Origin: Zygnema cylindricum
Taxonomy: Eukaryota; Streptophyta; Zygnematophyceae; Zygnematales; Zygnemataceae
Length of the DNA stretch: 39,392 nucleotides
Direction: 5' to 3'
NCBI GenBank assembly: GCA_037447655.1
Contig: JBBHKE010001647.1
Coordinates: 110,697-150,088 of the forward strand
The notes beneath the pieces were generated by a model. It saw only the letters and a program-made list of their open reading frames with translations, was not told the origin of the DNA and searched no databases. Positions within the stretch are counted from its first letter, which is position 1. Each line of letters begins with the position of its first letter. Made by a program: the position numbers and the translations under genes. Shown here piece after piece: positions 12,007 to 21,833 of this stretch.

Positions 12007-12597
12007 GAGTGCTGAGTAGAAGTTTAAATGCTCCCATTAAGAGGGATTGGGAGGCAGCTAAGAGAGTCCTTAGATATTTGATAGGAACTAGGGAACTATG
12101 GTTGCATTTGGGTGGGGAAAAATACTGACATCACTACTTGGAGTGATGCTAGTTATGGTGATGCTCCGATGAGGAGATGCACTTCTAGATATGTATTATA
12201 TGTGGATGATGGGGCTTGCTGTTCAAGTAGCAAACAGCAAAAAGTTATTGCTCAGTCCACCATGGAGGCTGAGTATATGGCATCTTGCTCTGCTGTAAAA
12301 AAATAGATGTGGGTCAAGTCTTTGCTTGGTGAGCTTGGTCACCTTAATGTGATGTGCAATTTTTTTTTTGTGATAATCAGGCAGCAATCGCTATTTCAGC
12401 CAATCCTAAACATCATTTTAAAGCCAAACACATGGACATCAGACTCAGCTTTGTTAGAGAGAAAGTAGAAAACAAAATAACTAGTTTAGAGTACAGACCA
12501 GATAGTGAGATGGTAGCAGATATGATGACCAAACCTGTTCCTTCCCCTAAGCTAATTTTTTGCAGGGAGAAGTGTGGTCTGAAATTAAAGATTGACT
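12007..12597 (+). pseudogene. Copia 1 RNase H
   Basis: Two frames: 12112-12306 (TTWSDASYGDAP with the first catalytic Asp; STMEAEYMA with the Glu) and 12354-12599 (DNQAAIAISANPKHH and the C-terminal HMDIRLSFVREKV). They are split by an in-frame TAG after VKK and by a T-run expansion near 12360-12369. It ends just before the polypurine tract. It degrades the RNA strand of the hybrid during reverse transcription. Confidence 0.9.
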
Positions 12598-12598
12598 A

Positions 12599-12612
12599 GA
12601 AAATAAGGGGAG
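12599..12612 (+). promoter_or_regulatory. Copia 1 polypurine tract
   Basis: GAAAATAAGGGGAG lies immediately before the 3' LTR and would prime plus-strand DNA synthesis. Copia 2 has the same tract inverted at 15077-15088. Confidence 0.88.
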
Positions 12613-13661
12613 TGTAGAAACTAATGGTTTTATTAGTATTTTCTAGGTCTGAAAAGAAATATAGAAGTCGAGGCAGTCTATCTCTAACTTCTCTCTCCAA
12701 CTCTCAAACTTGTCGCAGTCACTGAGAAATTGGAGAGGAAGCTAGAGCCATGGCTACCTTGGCTATCCTGAGGTTTACGGGAATTTTATATTAGGGTTTA
12801 TTTATTTAATTAAAAGGAATGTGCCGGCGGCAGGATTTGATCCAGGTACCTACCGGCCGACAGATAGGAAATAGCCGGTAGCCTTAGCCGTTAAGTCTAG
12901 CAGTAGTGTTACATAGCATATAGTTTGATTTTTTTAAATATGTATACGTGCGATAAATCATTTAACTAAAATGAATTACGGGATACATAGATCCAGAAAT
13001 ATATAATGTACGACTTACGGTACGGACACAAATCAGTACCGCGCATTTGTTTCGTAAATGAAACAAATACCGCGCATGTATTTATTACGGCTACGATTAA
13101 AGCCGAATTTAATCGGACGGCCGGAATTTGCGCCGAGATCGCGGAGGAAGATTTCGGCGGTTTGTGGCCATCGCCACATCGGATGACGCGTGGCGAAATT
13201 CCGTTGGATTGTGGAATCTCCGGAGATTATGGCACCGAATCCGGATTTGACATGTGTCGACATTTTGGCCATGTTGTACAATGTCCGTACATAAAGTACA
13301 CCGGCAGCTGTACTTTTGCGTACGGAACTCAATTCTGATTGGTTCCGAACATCAATAGATAGAGTTTGTTAGAGAGATAGGACTTAGAAAAATTAGAAGA
13401 TAGGACCCTCTCTCCCAGAGAGCTTCTGTACAAAAGGTCAACTTTGACCCTCCATAACTTACTGCTCAGGGGAGCAAATTCAGAGATTCTTTTTGCTATC
13501 GACTAAGGGGAGTCTTGCCTTCACAGGGGTGAAGTTGGTCAGTGTTTTTGTCTGCCAGGGGTGGCAGTTATTTTTGCTTAAACACAAAGGGGTCAGGATT
13601 ATCCTAGAGGCTTCTTGGAAGCTGTCCACTCTGAGGACTTATGGAGGGTCTCAGAGTTACA
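12613..13661 (+). repeat. Copia 1 3' LTR
   Basis: 1049 bp, starting TGTAGAAACTAATGG and ending CAGAGTTACA; the terminal GTTACA differs by one base from GTTTCA in the 5' LTR. It is followed by the CAAAC target duplication. Confidence 0.95.
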
Positions 13662-14020
13662 CAAACAATTTTCCAAACCGCAAAGTTTGCTTACCTCTCA
13701 TCTTGGCTCGACAACCCATGTCATCTATAGCTCATTCTGCGTTTGTCTTGCCAGCCTATGCCGCATTTAGCATAGGCACCAAAACTCTTGAATCTTTAAT
13801 AACGAACGAAATCTTACCAGATCCGCAGGGAGTGCCAGAATTATTTGGCGCACCCGGATTTATCATTGACTCCTGAGAATTTGATAGATTGTATAAATTT
13901 ACGGCACCGCTTCCCTTATTCAGTATTCTTGATCCACCTGCTATTGCAATGGATCTTTTCGGGTTCTTGCCCATTAACTAGAAACCAGTTAGCTTACAAC
14001 CTAACCCGAACAGTCTCCTT
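13662..14020 (+). pseudogene. Gypsy fragment between the two copia insertions
   Basis: This 359-bp island continues the gypsy element after the CAAAC duplication. One frame reads LPLILARQPMSSIAHSAFVL ... ELFGAPGFIIDS; another reaches the copia 2 border. It should link the end of the protease to the methyltransferase. When copia 2 and one TSD copy are removed, the last codons (PNPNSLL) run in frame into ILDLFARIG, motif I of the methyltransferase. I recognise no domain inside it; it may be the protease C-terminus plus the methyltransferase N-terminal extension. Confidence 0.6.
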
Positions 14021-15076
14021 TGAAACTCTGAGACCTCCATAAGTCCTCAGAGTGGACAGCTTCCAAGAAGCCTCTAGGATAATCCTGACCCCTTTGTGTT
14101 TAAGCAAAAATAACTGCCACCCCTGGCAGACAAAAACTCTGACCAACTTCACCCCTGTGAAGACAAGACTCCCCTGAGTCGATAGCAAAAAGAATCTCTG
14201 AATTTGCTCCCCTGAGCAGTAAGTTATGGAGGGTCAAAGTTGACCTTTTGTACAGAAGCTCTCTGGGAGAGAGGGTCCTATCTTCTAATTTTTCTAAGTC
14301 CTATCTCTCTCACAGACTCTATCTACTGATGTACGGAACCAATCAGAATTGAGTTCCGTACGCAAAAGTACAGCTGCCGGTGTACTTTTTGTACGGATAT
14401 TGTACGACATGGCCAAAAAGTCGACACATGTCAAATCAGGATTCGGTGCCATAATCTCCGGAGATTCCACAATCCAACGGAATTTCGCCACGCGTCATCC
14501 GATGTGGCGATGGCCACAAACCGCCGAAATCTTCCTCCGCGATCTCGGCGCTAATCCCGGCCGTCCGATTAAATTCGGCTTTAATCGTAGCCGTAATAAA
14601 TACATGCGCGGTATTTGTTTCTTTTACGAAACAAATGCGCGGTACTGATTTTTGTCCGTACCGTAAGTCGTACATTATATATTACTGGATCTATGTATCC
14701 CGTAATTCATTTCAGTTAAATGGTTTATCGCTAATATACATATGTAAATAATTATCAAACTATATGCTATGTAACACTATTGCTAGAATTAACGGTTAAG
14801 GCTACCGGCTATATCTTATCTGCCGGCCGGTAGGTACATGGATCAAATCCTGCCGCCGGCACATACATTTTAATTAAATATATAAACCCTAATATAAAAT
14901 TCCCGTAAACCTCAGGATAGCCAAGGTAGCCATGGCTCTAGCTTCCTCTCCAATTTCCAGTGACTGCGACAAGTGTGGGAGTTGGAGAAAGAAGTTAGAG
15001 ATAGACTGCCTTGACTTCTTTGTGTATTTTAATTTATGCCTAGAAAATACTTAAAAAAGAACCATTAATTTATACA
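14021..15076 (-). repeat. Copia 2 3' LTR
   Basis: 1056 bp. From 14021 to about 14940 it is nearly identical to the 5' LTR (I saw only a C-run indel and one substitution near 14127-14145). The last ~130 bp, its U3 start, diverge strongly, ending CCATTAATTTATACA instead of CCATTAGTTTCTACA. Confidence 0.93.
14821..14861 (-). other. Conserved LTR hairpin with B-box
   Basis: TGCCGGC (14821-14827) pairs with GCCGGCA (14855-14861) around GGATCAAATCC on the + strand. It is identical to the copy at 20227-20267. Confidence 0.55.
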
Positions 15077-15088
15077 CTCCCCTTATTT
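15077..15088 (-). promoter_or_regulatory. Copia 2 polypurine tract
   Basis: The minus strand reads AAATAAGGGGAG directly before the 3' LTR, matching copia 1. Confidence 0.85.
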
Positions 15089-15780
15089 ACTAGTCACTCT
15101 TTAATTTTAGACCACCCTTCTCTCTGCAGAAAATTAGCTTAGGGGAAGGCACAAGTTTGGTCATCATATCTGCTACCATCTCGCTATCTGGTCGGTAATC
15201 TAAACTGATTTTTTTTTTCTACTTTCTCTCTAACAAAGCTGAGTCTAATGTCCATGTGTTTGTCTTTAAAATGATGTTTAGGATTGGCAGAAATTGCGAT
15301 TGCTGCCTGATTATCACAAAATATTTTCTGCAGACCACTCTTAAGGTGATCGAGCTCACCAAGCAAAGATTTCACCCACATCAATTCTTTTACAACAGAG
15401 CAAGATGCCATATACATAGCCTCCATGGTGGACTGAGCAATAACCTTTTGTTGTTTGCTACTCCAACAGCAAGCCCCATCACCCACATATAATACATATC
15501 CAGAAGTACATATCCTCATCGGAGCATCTCCATAACTGGCATCACTCCAAGTAGCGATGTCAGTATTCTCCCCACTCAAATGCAACCATAGATCCCTAGT
15601 TCCTATCAAATATCTAAGGACTCTCTTAGCTGCCTCCCAATCCCTCTTAGTTGGAGCATTTAGACTTCTACTTAGCACTGCTACAGCTGCAGCTAAATTC
15701 GGTCGGGTACAATTCATAAAATAGATTAGGCTTCCCACTACTTGCGTGTAAGGAATAGTCTGCATGAACTTTTGTTCTTC
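15089..15780 (-). pseudogene. Copia 2 RNase H
   Basis: Open frame 15765-15184 contains the RT connection (QVVGSLIYFMNCTRPNLAAA), then the RNase H motifs ATWSDASYGDAP, STMEAMYMAS (where copia 1 has EAEYMAS, so the catalytic Glu region is altered) and DNQAAIAISANPKHH. A frameshift near 15205, at a T-run (A-run on the minus strand), spoils the C-terminus. Confidence 0.9.
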
Positions 15781-17042
15781 AGGAGATAATTCCTCGTCTA
15801 AGACTATGACTCATTCTTCCTCACTCCCCTCACTTCCCTTCTTTAACTCCACTGGAGTTGTACAACGATTAGCTTTATCCATCTGAAAGTTTTCAAGCAT
15901 GTTCCCTATTGCTTCCTTTTGAGTCAATCTTATAATCTTTGTTTTTCGATCTCTTTCTACTTGAATTCCCAAAATATATTTTGCTTCTCCCATATCCTTC
16001 ATTTCAAATCTCCCCTTAAGATCGGTTTTCAGTTTATTAATTTTTTCCATTGATTTACTTAAAACAAGCAAATCATCAACATAAATTGCAATAAATATAA
16101 AACCTTCCTCATCTTCGAAAACATAGATTGAGTGATCTGAGCTGATCCGAATATATCCTAGACCGGTAAGAAACTCATCAAGCTTCTTATTCCACTGTCG
16201 GGGCGCCTGTTTCAAACCATAAAGAGATTTAATCAGCCGGCATACCTACTCTCCTCTCCTTCTTCCACAAACCCTTCGGGTTGTCGCATGAAGATCTCCT
16301 CTTCCAATTCTCCATGCAAAAAGGTTGTTTTGATGTCCATCTGGTGCACTTCCATGTCTTCCGCTGCTGCTAGGCTGAGAAGTATGCGGACGGAGGGAAA
16401 TCTGACCACCGGGGCAAAGGTTTCCTCGTAGTCAATTCCCTCCTTTTGTGTAAATCCCTTTGCCACTAGTCGGGCCTTGTAGCGCTCGATTGTGTAATCT
16501 GGGTTCAATTTTAATTTGAAAACCCACTTACAACCGATTGGTTTTCGGTTAGGTGGACAATCCACCTGCTCCCAAGCATCGGCTGCCATAATTGAGGCCA
16601 TCTCCTCATTGATGGCTATCTTCCACCGATTTTTTTCTGGACAAGTCATCGCCTCTCCATAAGTTTGAGGTTCATCTTGATGAGATAGTTTAGTTACCTT
16701 GTTATTAATCTGTTTTTCTTGCAGTCTTTTGCTACTTCTCCTTCCCCCCTTCAAATCAGAGGCCGAAATAGATGGTTCTCGTGGATTCTTTCCAACAAAC
16801 TCGGCTTCTCCCCTATCCTTTGATTCTGAATCAATTTCCACCACGTCTTCCGCTTCGGGTAGAGTTGTCACTGGAGTTTCCACAGCCAAGTCCTTTTCAG
16901 TCTGATTTGTACCTGCAAGAATGTCATCTTCTCTAAAACCTGGATAGTTAGGAAGCCCAATGTCATCGGAATTTTCTGACTCAAATCTGATTTTTAATGA
17001 CTTTGCATATTTGAAGGGATCCACAGACTTTCTTTCATCCAT
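15781..17042 (-). pseudogene. Copia 2 reverse transcriptase
   Basis: Frames 17042-16233 and 16215-15811. The first has the acidic linker and the complete fingers/palm region, including FAPVVRFPSVRILLSLAAAE, which copia 1 has lost, and MDIKTTFLHGELEEEIFM. The second has the active-site box IYVDDLLVL. A small indel near 16240, at the ESRYAG end, separates them. Apart from these frame breaks it is a better RT copy than that of copia 1. Confidence 0.92.
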
Positions 17043-17965
17043 AACTACTAGATGTTTTACAAAGATTATATCTTCCGTTTTTAGATCATAAACTCTATAT
17101 CATTTAACATCCTCATCATATCCTAATAAGTATCCCGATTTTCGTTTAGGATCTAGCTTACAATTAGAATGATCTGTATCTAGACTAAATACTTGACTGT
17201 CAAAAACCTTTAAGTGAGATATGTCTGGTTTCCGGCTTGTCCATCTCTCATAAGGTGTTTGATCTTTTATAGCTGAAGTAAGAACTCTATTTTTGAGGTA
17301 ATTAGCATAGTTCATTGCTTCTGCCCAAAACCTTTTTCCTATCTTCTTATCTGACAACATACTTCTAGCACTATCACTTAGTGTTCTATTTAACCTTTCA
17401 GCTACCCCATTCTGTTCCGGGTTTTTGTGGAACTGTCTTTTGGTGTTGGACCCCATCTTCCCTCAGAAAATCCTCAAACTGGTTAGAAGTATACTCTCCA
17501 CCATTGTCACTCCTTATTCTCTTGATTGGAGTTTCATGGAGTTTTTGGCTCCATGCTTTATATTGTCTAAAACAATCCTGAGCGTCGGACTTGTTTTTCA
17601 AAAAATACACTCGGGAATACCGAGACCAATCATCAGTGATAGTCATCATAAATCTCTTCCCCCCCCGGTGAGGGTACTCTAGCCGGTCCCCAAATATCTG
17701 TGTGTACTTGATCTAGAATTTATTCTCCTTTATAGGTGGCTGTTTTAGAAAAGGGTAATCAGAGTGTTTTACCTTGAGCACACCCACTCTTATCACTTAT
17801 ATTATCACTCTCACTAAACTTAATCCCTTCCACCACTCCCATCTTTTTCATCTCTCTTAACTTGTCTAGATTCACATGCCCAAGCCTCTTATGCCACATC
17901 ATAATATCATGAACACCAACATAATAAAGTTTTTTCGTTTCATTACTTAAGATCAGCCTAAACAT
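17043..17965 (-). pseudogene. Copia 2 integrase
   Basis: Three overlapping frame pieces: 17965-17759 (HHCC finger; one Cys position is KSGCAQGK), 17649-17398 (RSDNGGEYTSNQFEDF, second catalytic Asp) and 17456-17100 (NGVAERLNRTLSDSARS, catalytic Glu). Frameshifts fall near 17440, where a proline-rich junction replaces ENPEQ, and near 17670 in a run of eight C. The HTDIWGP-type first Asp region lies around 17690. Confidence 0.9.
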
Positions 17966-18519
17966 CCCATGGTTACCTTTCTCAGCAATGAAATAGACAT
18001 CCTCCTCAAAACTAGCAGTAAAGACTCCTTCCCTAGTGCTAGTAAAAAACCCTTATCATCTAATACGGATGTAGAGATAAGGTTTTTGTTCAGCTCCGGA
18101 ATAAACAATACATCGAAGAATGTTAATATGGATGTCTTTCCTTCTACTAACACTTTCAGATCTATCGATCCTACAAGAGTAGTGGTGACTATCCTCCCAT
18201 CCCCGTACTCTATCTCTACGGTAGGAATCTTTCTTATCTTAGTGAACAGGTGCCTATCCTTACACATGTGCATGGAGGCACCTGAATCTATAATCCAGCC
18301 TGCTTCACCTTTCAATCCAGTGTAAGCACATTTCTGCCTTCGTGGAATTTCAACCTCATTTTTTTCCTCCAACTCCTCATCCAAAAAGAGTTGATCGTCT
18401 TCTTCCTCTGATTCTGCCTTAAGTACCTGTGTGACAAGGGCCTTTTTCTTTCCTCTCGGGGTACCACCGGTCTGCCCCTCTTTTAACCAAAGCTCGGTTA
18501 GCTTACTGCACTCAGCCAT
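17953..18519 (-). pseudogene. Copia 2 protease
   Basis: The frame contains WIIDSGASMHMCKDRHLFTK, the copia protease DSGA site, uninterrupted by the solo LTR found in copia 1. It continues through VEIEYGDGRIVTTTLVGS toward the integrase finger. The C-terminal end shifts out of frame near 18030. Confidence 0.9.
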
Positions 18520-19422
18520 ATAGTGCCCGGTTTCTTACAAAAATGACATAAACCTTTGGGAGCCCTTGGTTCGAACTCATCAGCCTGTTTTTTTCTGCTC
18601 CCTACCCCCATAGTTTTCGACTGGTTTCCGGGAATCTTTGTTCCTCTAATAGGTCGTTGTTGCCAAGGCTTGGCCACTCTTTCCTCCCCTTCGGATCTCA
18701 ATCGTATTCTCTCGAACGAGAATCATCCCTACCACTGAGTTCCATATCCACCTTGAGTCCGACAAGTCCTATACACGGTTGACTATGTTCTCGAACACAT
18801 TAGGTAACTTCATAAGTAAACAATTAACCTTTTCATAATCACTAAAAACTTTTCCCTAACTCTCTAACTCCATGAAGAGTGTAGCAAGTTCATTGCAAAA
18901 ATCCAACATATTTCCCCCTTTGTATACATACTCTTTAACTTTCTGATCAGCCAAATGTTGTTGCTGAATCGTACCACTTCGGTACATCTCTATGAGAGCC
19001 ATCCAAAGATCGGATGCCCTTTCTACCTGCAAATGGGGACATGCAAGGCCTTGAGTGAGATGGCGTAGGATGAAGTGCTTTGCCGCCATATTGTTGAAGT
19101 CCCAGGTTTCAGTATCATTGTACTCGTTCCTCGGAATAGGTGACATGAATGCTGAACCAGTTGCTATTGGTGTGGTCGCTTCCTTCTCCTTTCCTTTGTC
19201 CACCACCTCTCCTTCATTTGTTTCCTCCGTTGAAGGTGAATCCTCTTTCCTGGTGAATCTGCTTTCTTTAAACCCTGGAGGAATTCCAAGACTTGATGGA
19301 CGCCCGAATCGTCCACTCACTATCCCCCAAAACCTTTTTTCGCATAGAGCTCCTATCATCATACTTTCCCAGTATATGAAGCCAGTTCCATTAAATATTG
19401 GTACCCTAGAGGGTGGGCCCAT
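18500..19422 (-). pseudogene. Copia 2 gag, with zinc knuckle
   Basis: It starts at 19422 with MGPPSRVPIFNGTGFIYW inside the primer-binding site. The frame is open to a stop at 18856-18858 after FMELES, where copia 1 reads on. The core AAKHFILRHLTQGLACPHL is conserved with copia 1. Further down the knuckle reads CHFCKKPG and then shifts frame, losing the His and the last Cys. 18780-18860 carries several further stops. Confidence 0.88.
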
Positions 19423-19426
19423 AACC
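19412..19426 (-). promoter_or_regulatory. Copia 2 primer-binding site, half-tRNA iMet type
   Basis: The minus strand reads GGTTATGGGCCCACC immediately after the 5' LTR, identical to copia 1. Confidence 0.8.
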
Positions 19427-20475
19427 TGAAACTCTGAGACCTCCATAAGTCCTCAGAGTGGACAGCTTCCAAGAAGCCTCTAGGATAATCCTGACCCCTT
19501 TGTGTTTAAGCAAAAATAACTGCCACCCTGGCAGACAAAAACTCTCACCAACTTCACCCCTGTGAAGACAAGACTCCCCTGAGTCGATAGCAAAAAGAAT
19601 CTCTGAATTTGCTCCCCTGAGCAGTAAGTTATGGAGGGTCAAAGTTGACCTTTTGTACAGAAGCTCTCTGGGAGAGAGGGTCCTATCTTCTAATTTTTCT
19701 AAGTCCTATCTCTCTCACAGACTCTATCTACTGATGTACGGAACCAATCAGAATTGAGTTCCGTACGCAAAAGTACAGCTGCCGGTGTACTTTTTGTACG
19801 GATATTGTACGACATGGCCAAAAAGTCGACACATGTCAAATCAGGATTCGGTGCCATAATCTCCGGAGATTCCACAATCCAACGGAATTTCGCCACGCGT
19901 CATCCGATGTGGCGATGGCCACAAACCGCCGAAATCTTCCTCCGCGATCTCGGCGCTAATCCCGGCCGTCCGATTAAATTCGGCTTTAATCGTAGCCGTA
20001 ATAAATACATGCGCGGTATTTGTTTCTTTTACGAAACAAATGCGCGGTACTGATTTTTGTCCGTACCGTAAGTCGTACATTATATATTACTGGATCTATG
20101 TATCCCGTAATTCATTTCAGTTAAATGGTTTATCGCTAATATACATATGTAAATAATTATCAAACTATATGCTATGTAACACTATTGCTAGAATTAACGG
20201 TTAAGGCTACCGGCTATATCTTATCTGCCGGCCGGTAGGTACATGGATCAAATCCTGCCGCCGGCACATACATTTTAATTAAATATATAAACCCTAATAT
20301 AAAATTCCCGTAAACCTCAGGATAGCCAAGGTAGCCATGGCTCTAGCTTCCTCTCCAATTTCTCAGTGACTGCGACAAGTTTGAGAGTTGGAGAGAGAAG
20401 TTAGAGATAGACTGCCTCGACTTCTATATTTCTTTTCAGACATAGAAAATACTAATAAAACCATTAGTTTCTACA
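19427..20475 (-). repeat. Copia 2 5' LTR
   Basis: 1049 bp. On the minus strand it begins TGTAGAAACTAATGG and ends GAGTTTCA. Its U3 start matches both copia 1 LTRs better than it matches its own partner LTR. Confidence 0.94.
20227..20267 (-). other. Conserved LTR hairpin with B-box
   Basis: Same inverted repeat TGCCGGC / GCCGGCA around GGATCAAATCC as at 14821-14861. Confidence 0.55.
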
Positions 20476-21417
20476 TCTTTATCTTAGACCTTTTTGCAAG
20501 AATAGGTACCACACTTCTCTCTTGCCTTTGGAACGGTCTTCTTATTACGCAGTATTATTCTGTAGATATTGACCCTTTGGTTAGACGCGCTCAGTTACAC
20601 CACTGTCAAATCCTGCATGAACGATACCCTCACCTCTTATCGCAGTCTGCTTTTCACAGCATGCATTCAGCTTTACCACAAGATATCCGTCTGATAGGTA
20701 ATCACCATTTGGCGGAGTTAGAACTAATCGACCTTGTTTTTCGCAGGATGGGAATGTCAAAGTATGTCTAGAGCAGGGAAGGGTTTAGATCTAGCAGATC
20801 CACGCACTAAACTGTTCTTTGAGGTAGTGCGTCTTATCCATTTCTTCCAGTCACTAAACCGTCCTTTTGGATACGTCTTAGAAAACATCGCGGCTCATAA
20901 TGACCACCGACCTATGGTTCTCGCAGACTATAAACGCATCGAATCATTAATTAGACTGCCACTAATCATCGATACCGCACGCTATGGGTCGCTGGCCCAC
21001 CGGGTTCGTTCTAAGTGGACTTATCTGGTGGACATAGGCCGGCTCCGAGAAGCTAACCTCGCTATCCAACAACCTAAACTTTCCATTCAAGAAGCACTTC
21101 TTCCATTTCATAAGGTCCAAACATGTGTCCAGACAAACTATCCCCCTACATTTTGTCTTAACACCCCTGGACAGCCGTTACGTGCACTTCCTACACTAAT
21201 CGCATATCCAAACTTTCACGCATATTCACATAAAAGACCTGGTATGTTTCAAAACACGCATACGGGTAGTCTAGAAGAACCTACGGCTGCAGAGCGAGAA
21301 CACCTACTTCATTTCATCCCAGGCACCACTGCTGCCCCAGACTCACTAAGCGGCAACGCTGCACATTACTTGGTCGCGTCATGGATCCACAATCACTGTC
21401 ATTTGTCTTGGGTATAG
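20476..21417 (+). pseudogene. C5-cytosine DNA methyltransferase domain of the gypsy element
   Basis: About 310 residues with DNA C5-methyltransferase motifs in linear order. Motif I: ILDLFARIGTTLL (20481 on), the SAM loop, with Arg where Gly is usual. Motif II: YYSVDIDP, with the acidic residue for the SAM ribose. Motif IV: LVFAGWECQSMSRAGKG, catalytic Cys codon 20755-20757, with Glu in place of the usual Pro. Motif VI: YVLENI (20872-20889). Motif VIII: IDTARYGSLAHRVRSKW (about 20970-21018). A motif IX-like EEPTAAEREHLL and motif X-like SGNAAHYLVASW end the domain at a TAG (21415-21417). An extra T in the run 20737-20741 shifts the frame just before motif IV. The AHR.R..W motif VIII and unpermuted order suggest a DNMT3-like rather than a DRM or bacterial enzyme. 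It would methylate cytosine in the element's own DNA. The copia 2 insertion detaches its N-terminus. Confidence 0.88.
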
Positions 21418-21833
21418 GGTTTGCAGCCAGTTGATACACACGTAACCATCCATCTCAACCAGCTTGGGGGGGGGGATAAACCATTTAAACACAGTGCATC
21501 AAAATCCTCACCTTCTCTCCGGGGTACAACTTTTAAGCTTTTTCTCTTCCCTTCCTCCGAGTCCGACACAAACCACACTAGTTAGAATTTCTTAGAACCT
21601 AGTCACATAGGATGGTCCATCCCAACATACACAACGGTTAAATCTCAAATGACGTTACGCGCAACACCACACTGGACAGCTGCCTTTCCGTATAGAAGTT
21701 GGCATCATGCAGTAAATTGTTTGCATCAGCTTGTGACTAGGTATGAATTGGGACATCCTTTAATAGCGGATAAACAGATAGCGTTTGCACAGGCCATGGA
21801 AGCCATTACCATCAACGCACCTGAAAAACCAAC
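21418..21833 (+). pseudogene. Gypsy linker between methyltransferase and RT
   Basis: Mostly degenerate between 21418 and 21640, with a run of nine G at about 21466-21474. A frame at 21649-21855 (AAFPYRSWHHAVNCLHQLV ... GHPLIADKQIAFAQAMEAI) resembles no domain I can name, but it leads directly into the pre-RT segment FAYSMKDLGRH and so belongs to the same polyprotein. Confidence 0.5.

Larger units (their letters stand above)
5936..13661 (+). mobile_element. Copia 1: LTR retrotransposon inserted in the gypsy element
   Basis: This is a complete Ty1/copia structure: 5' LTR, PBS, gag, protease, integrase, RT, RNase H, polypurine tract and 3' LTR. The LTRs begin TGTAGAAAC and end GTTTCA or GTTACA. 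The element is flanked by a perfect 5-bp target duplication, CAAAC (5931-5935 and 13662-13666). Integrase before RT places it in copia. Its open frames are broken and it contains a solo LTR of another family at 8164-9479. It is a close relative of copia 2, in opposite orientation. Confidence 0.95.
14021..20475 (-). mobile_element. Copia 2: LTR retrotransposon inverted relative to copia 1
   Basis: 6455 bp of the same copia family as copia 1 but without the nested solo LTR. Flanks are TCCTT (14016-14020) and TCTTT (20476-20480), a 5-bp duplication with one mismatch. Module order on the minus strand is LTR, PBS, gag, protease, integrase, RT, RNase H, PPT, LTR. It landed directly upstream of methyltransferase motif I of the gypsy element. 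Frames are broken at several points, so it is not autonomous. Confidence 0.93.

Noticed and set aside
20476-21417. Methyltransferase as a bacterial restriction-modification gene or contamination
   Set aside because: It is collinear with gypsy modules on the same strand, continuous with the upstream gypsy fragment after removing copia 2, and its motif VIII is of eukaryotic DNMT3 style.
20476-21417. Methyltransferase as a plant DRM
   Set aside because: DRM proteins have a permuted motif order; here motif I precedes IV, VI, VIII and X.
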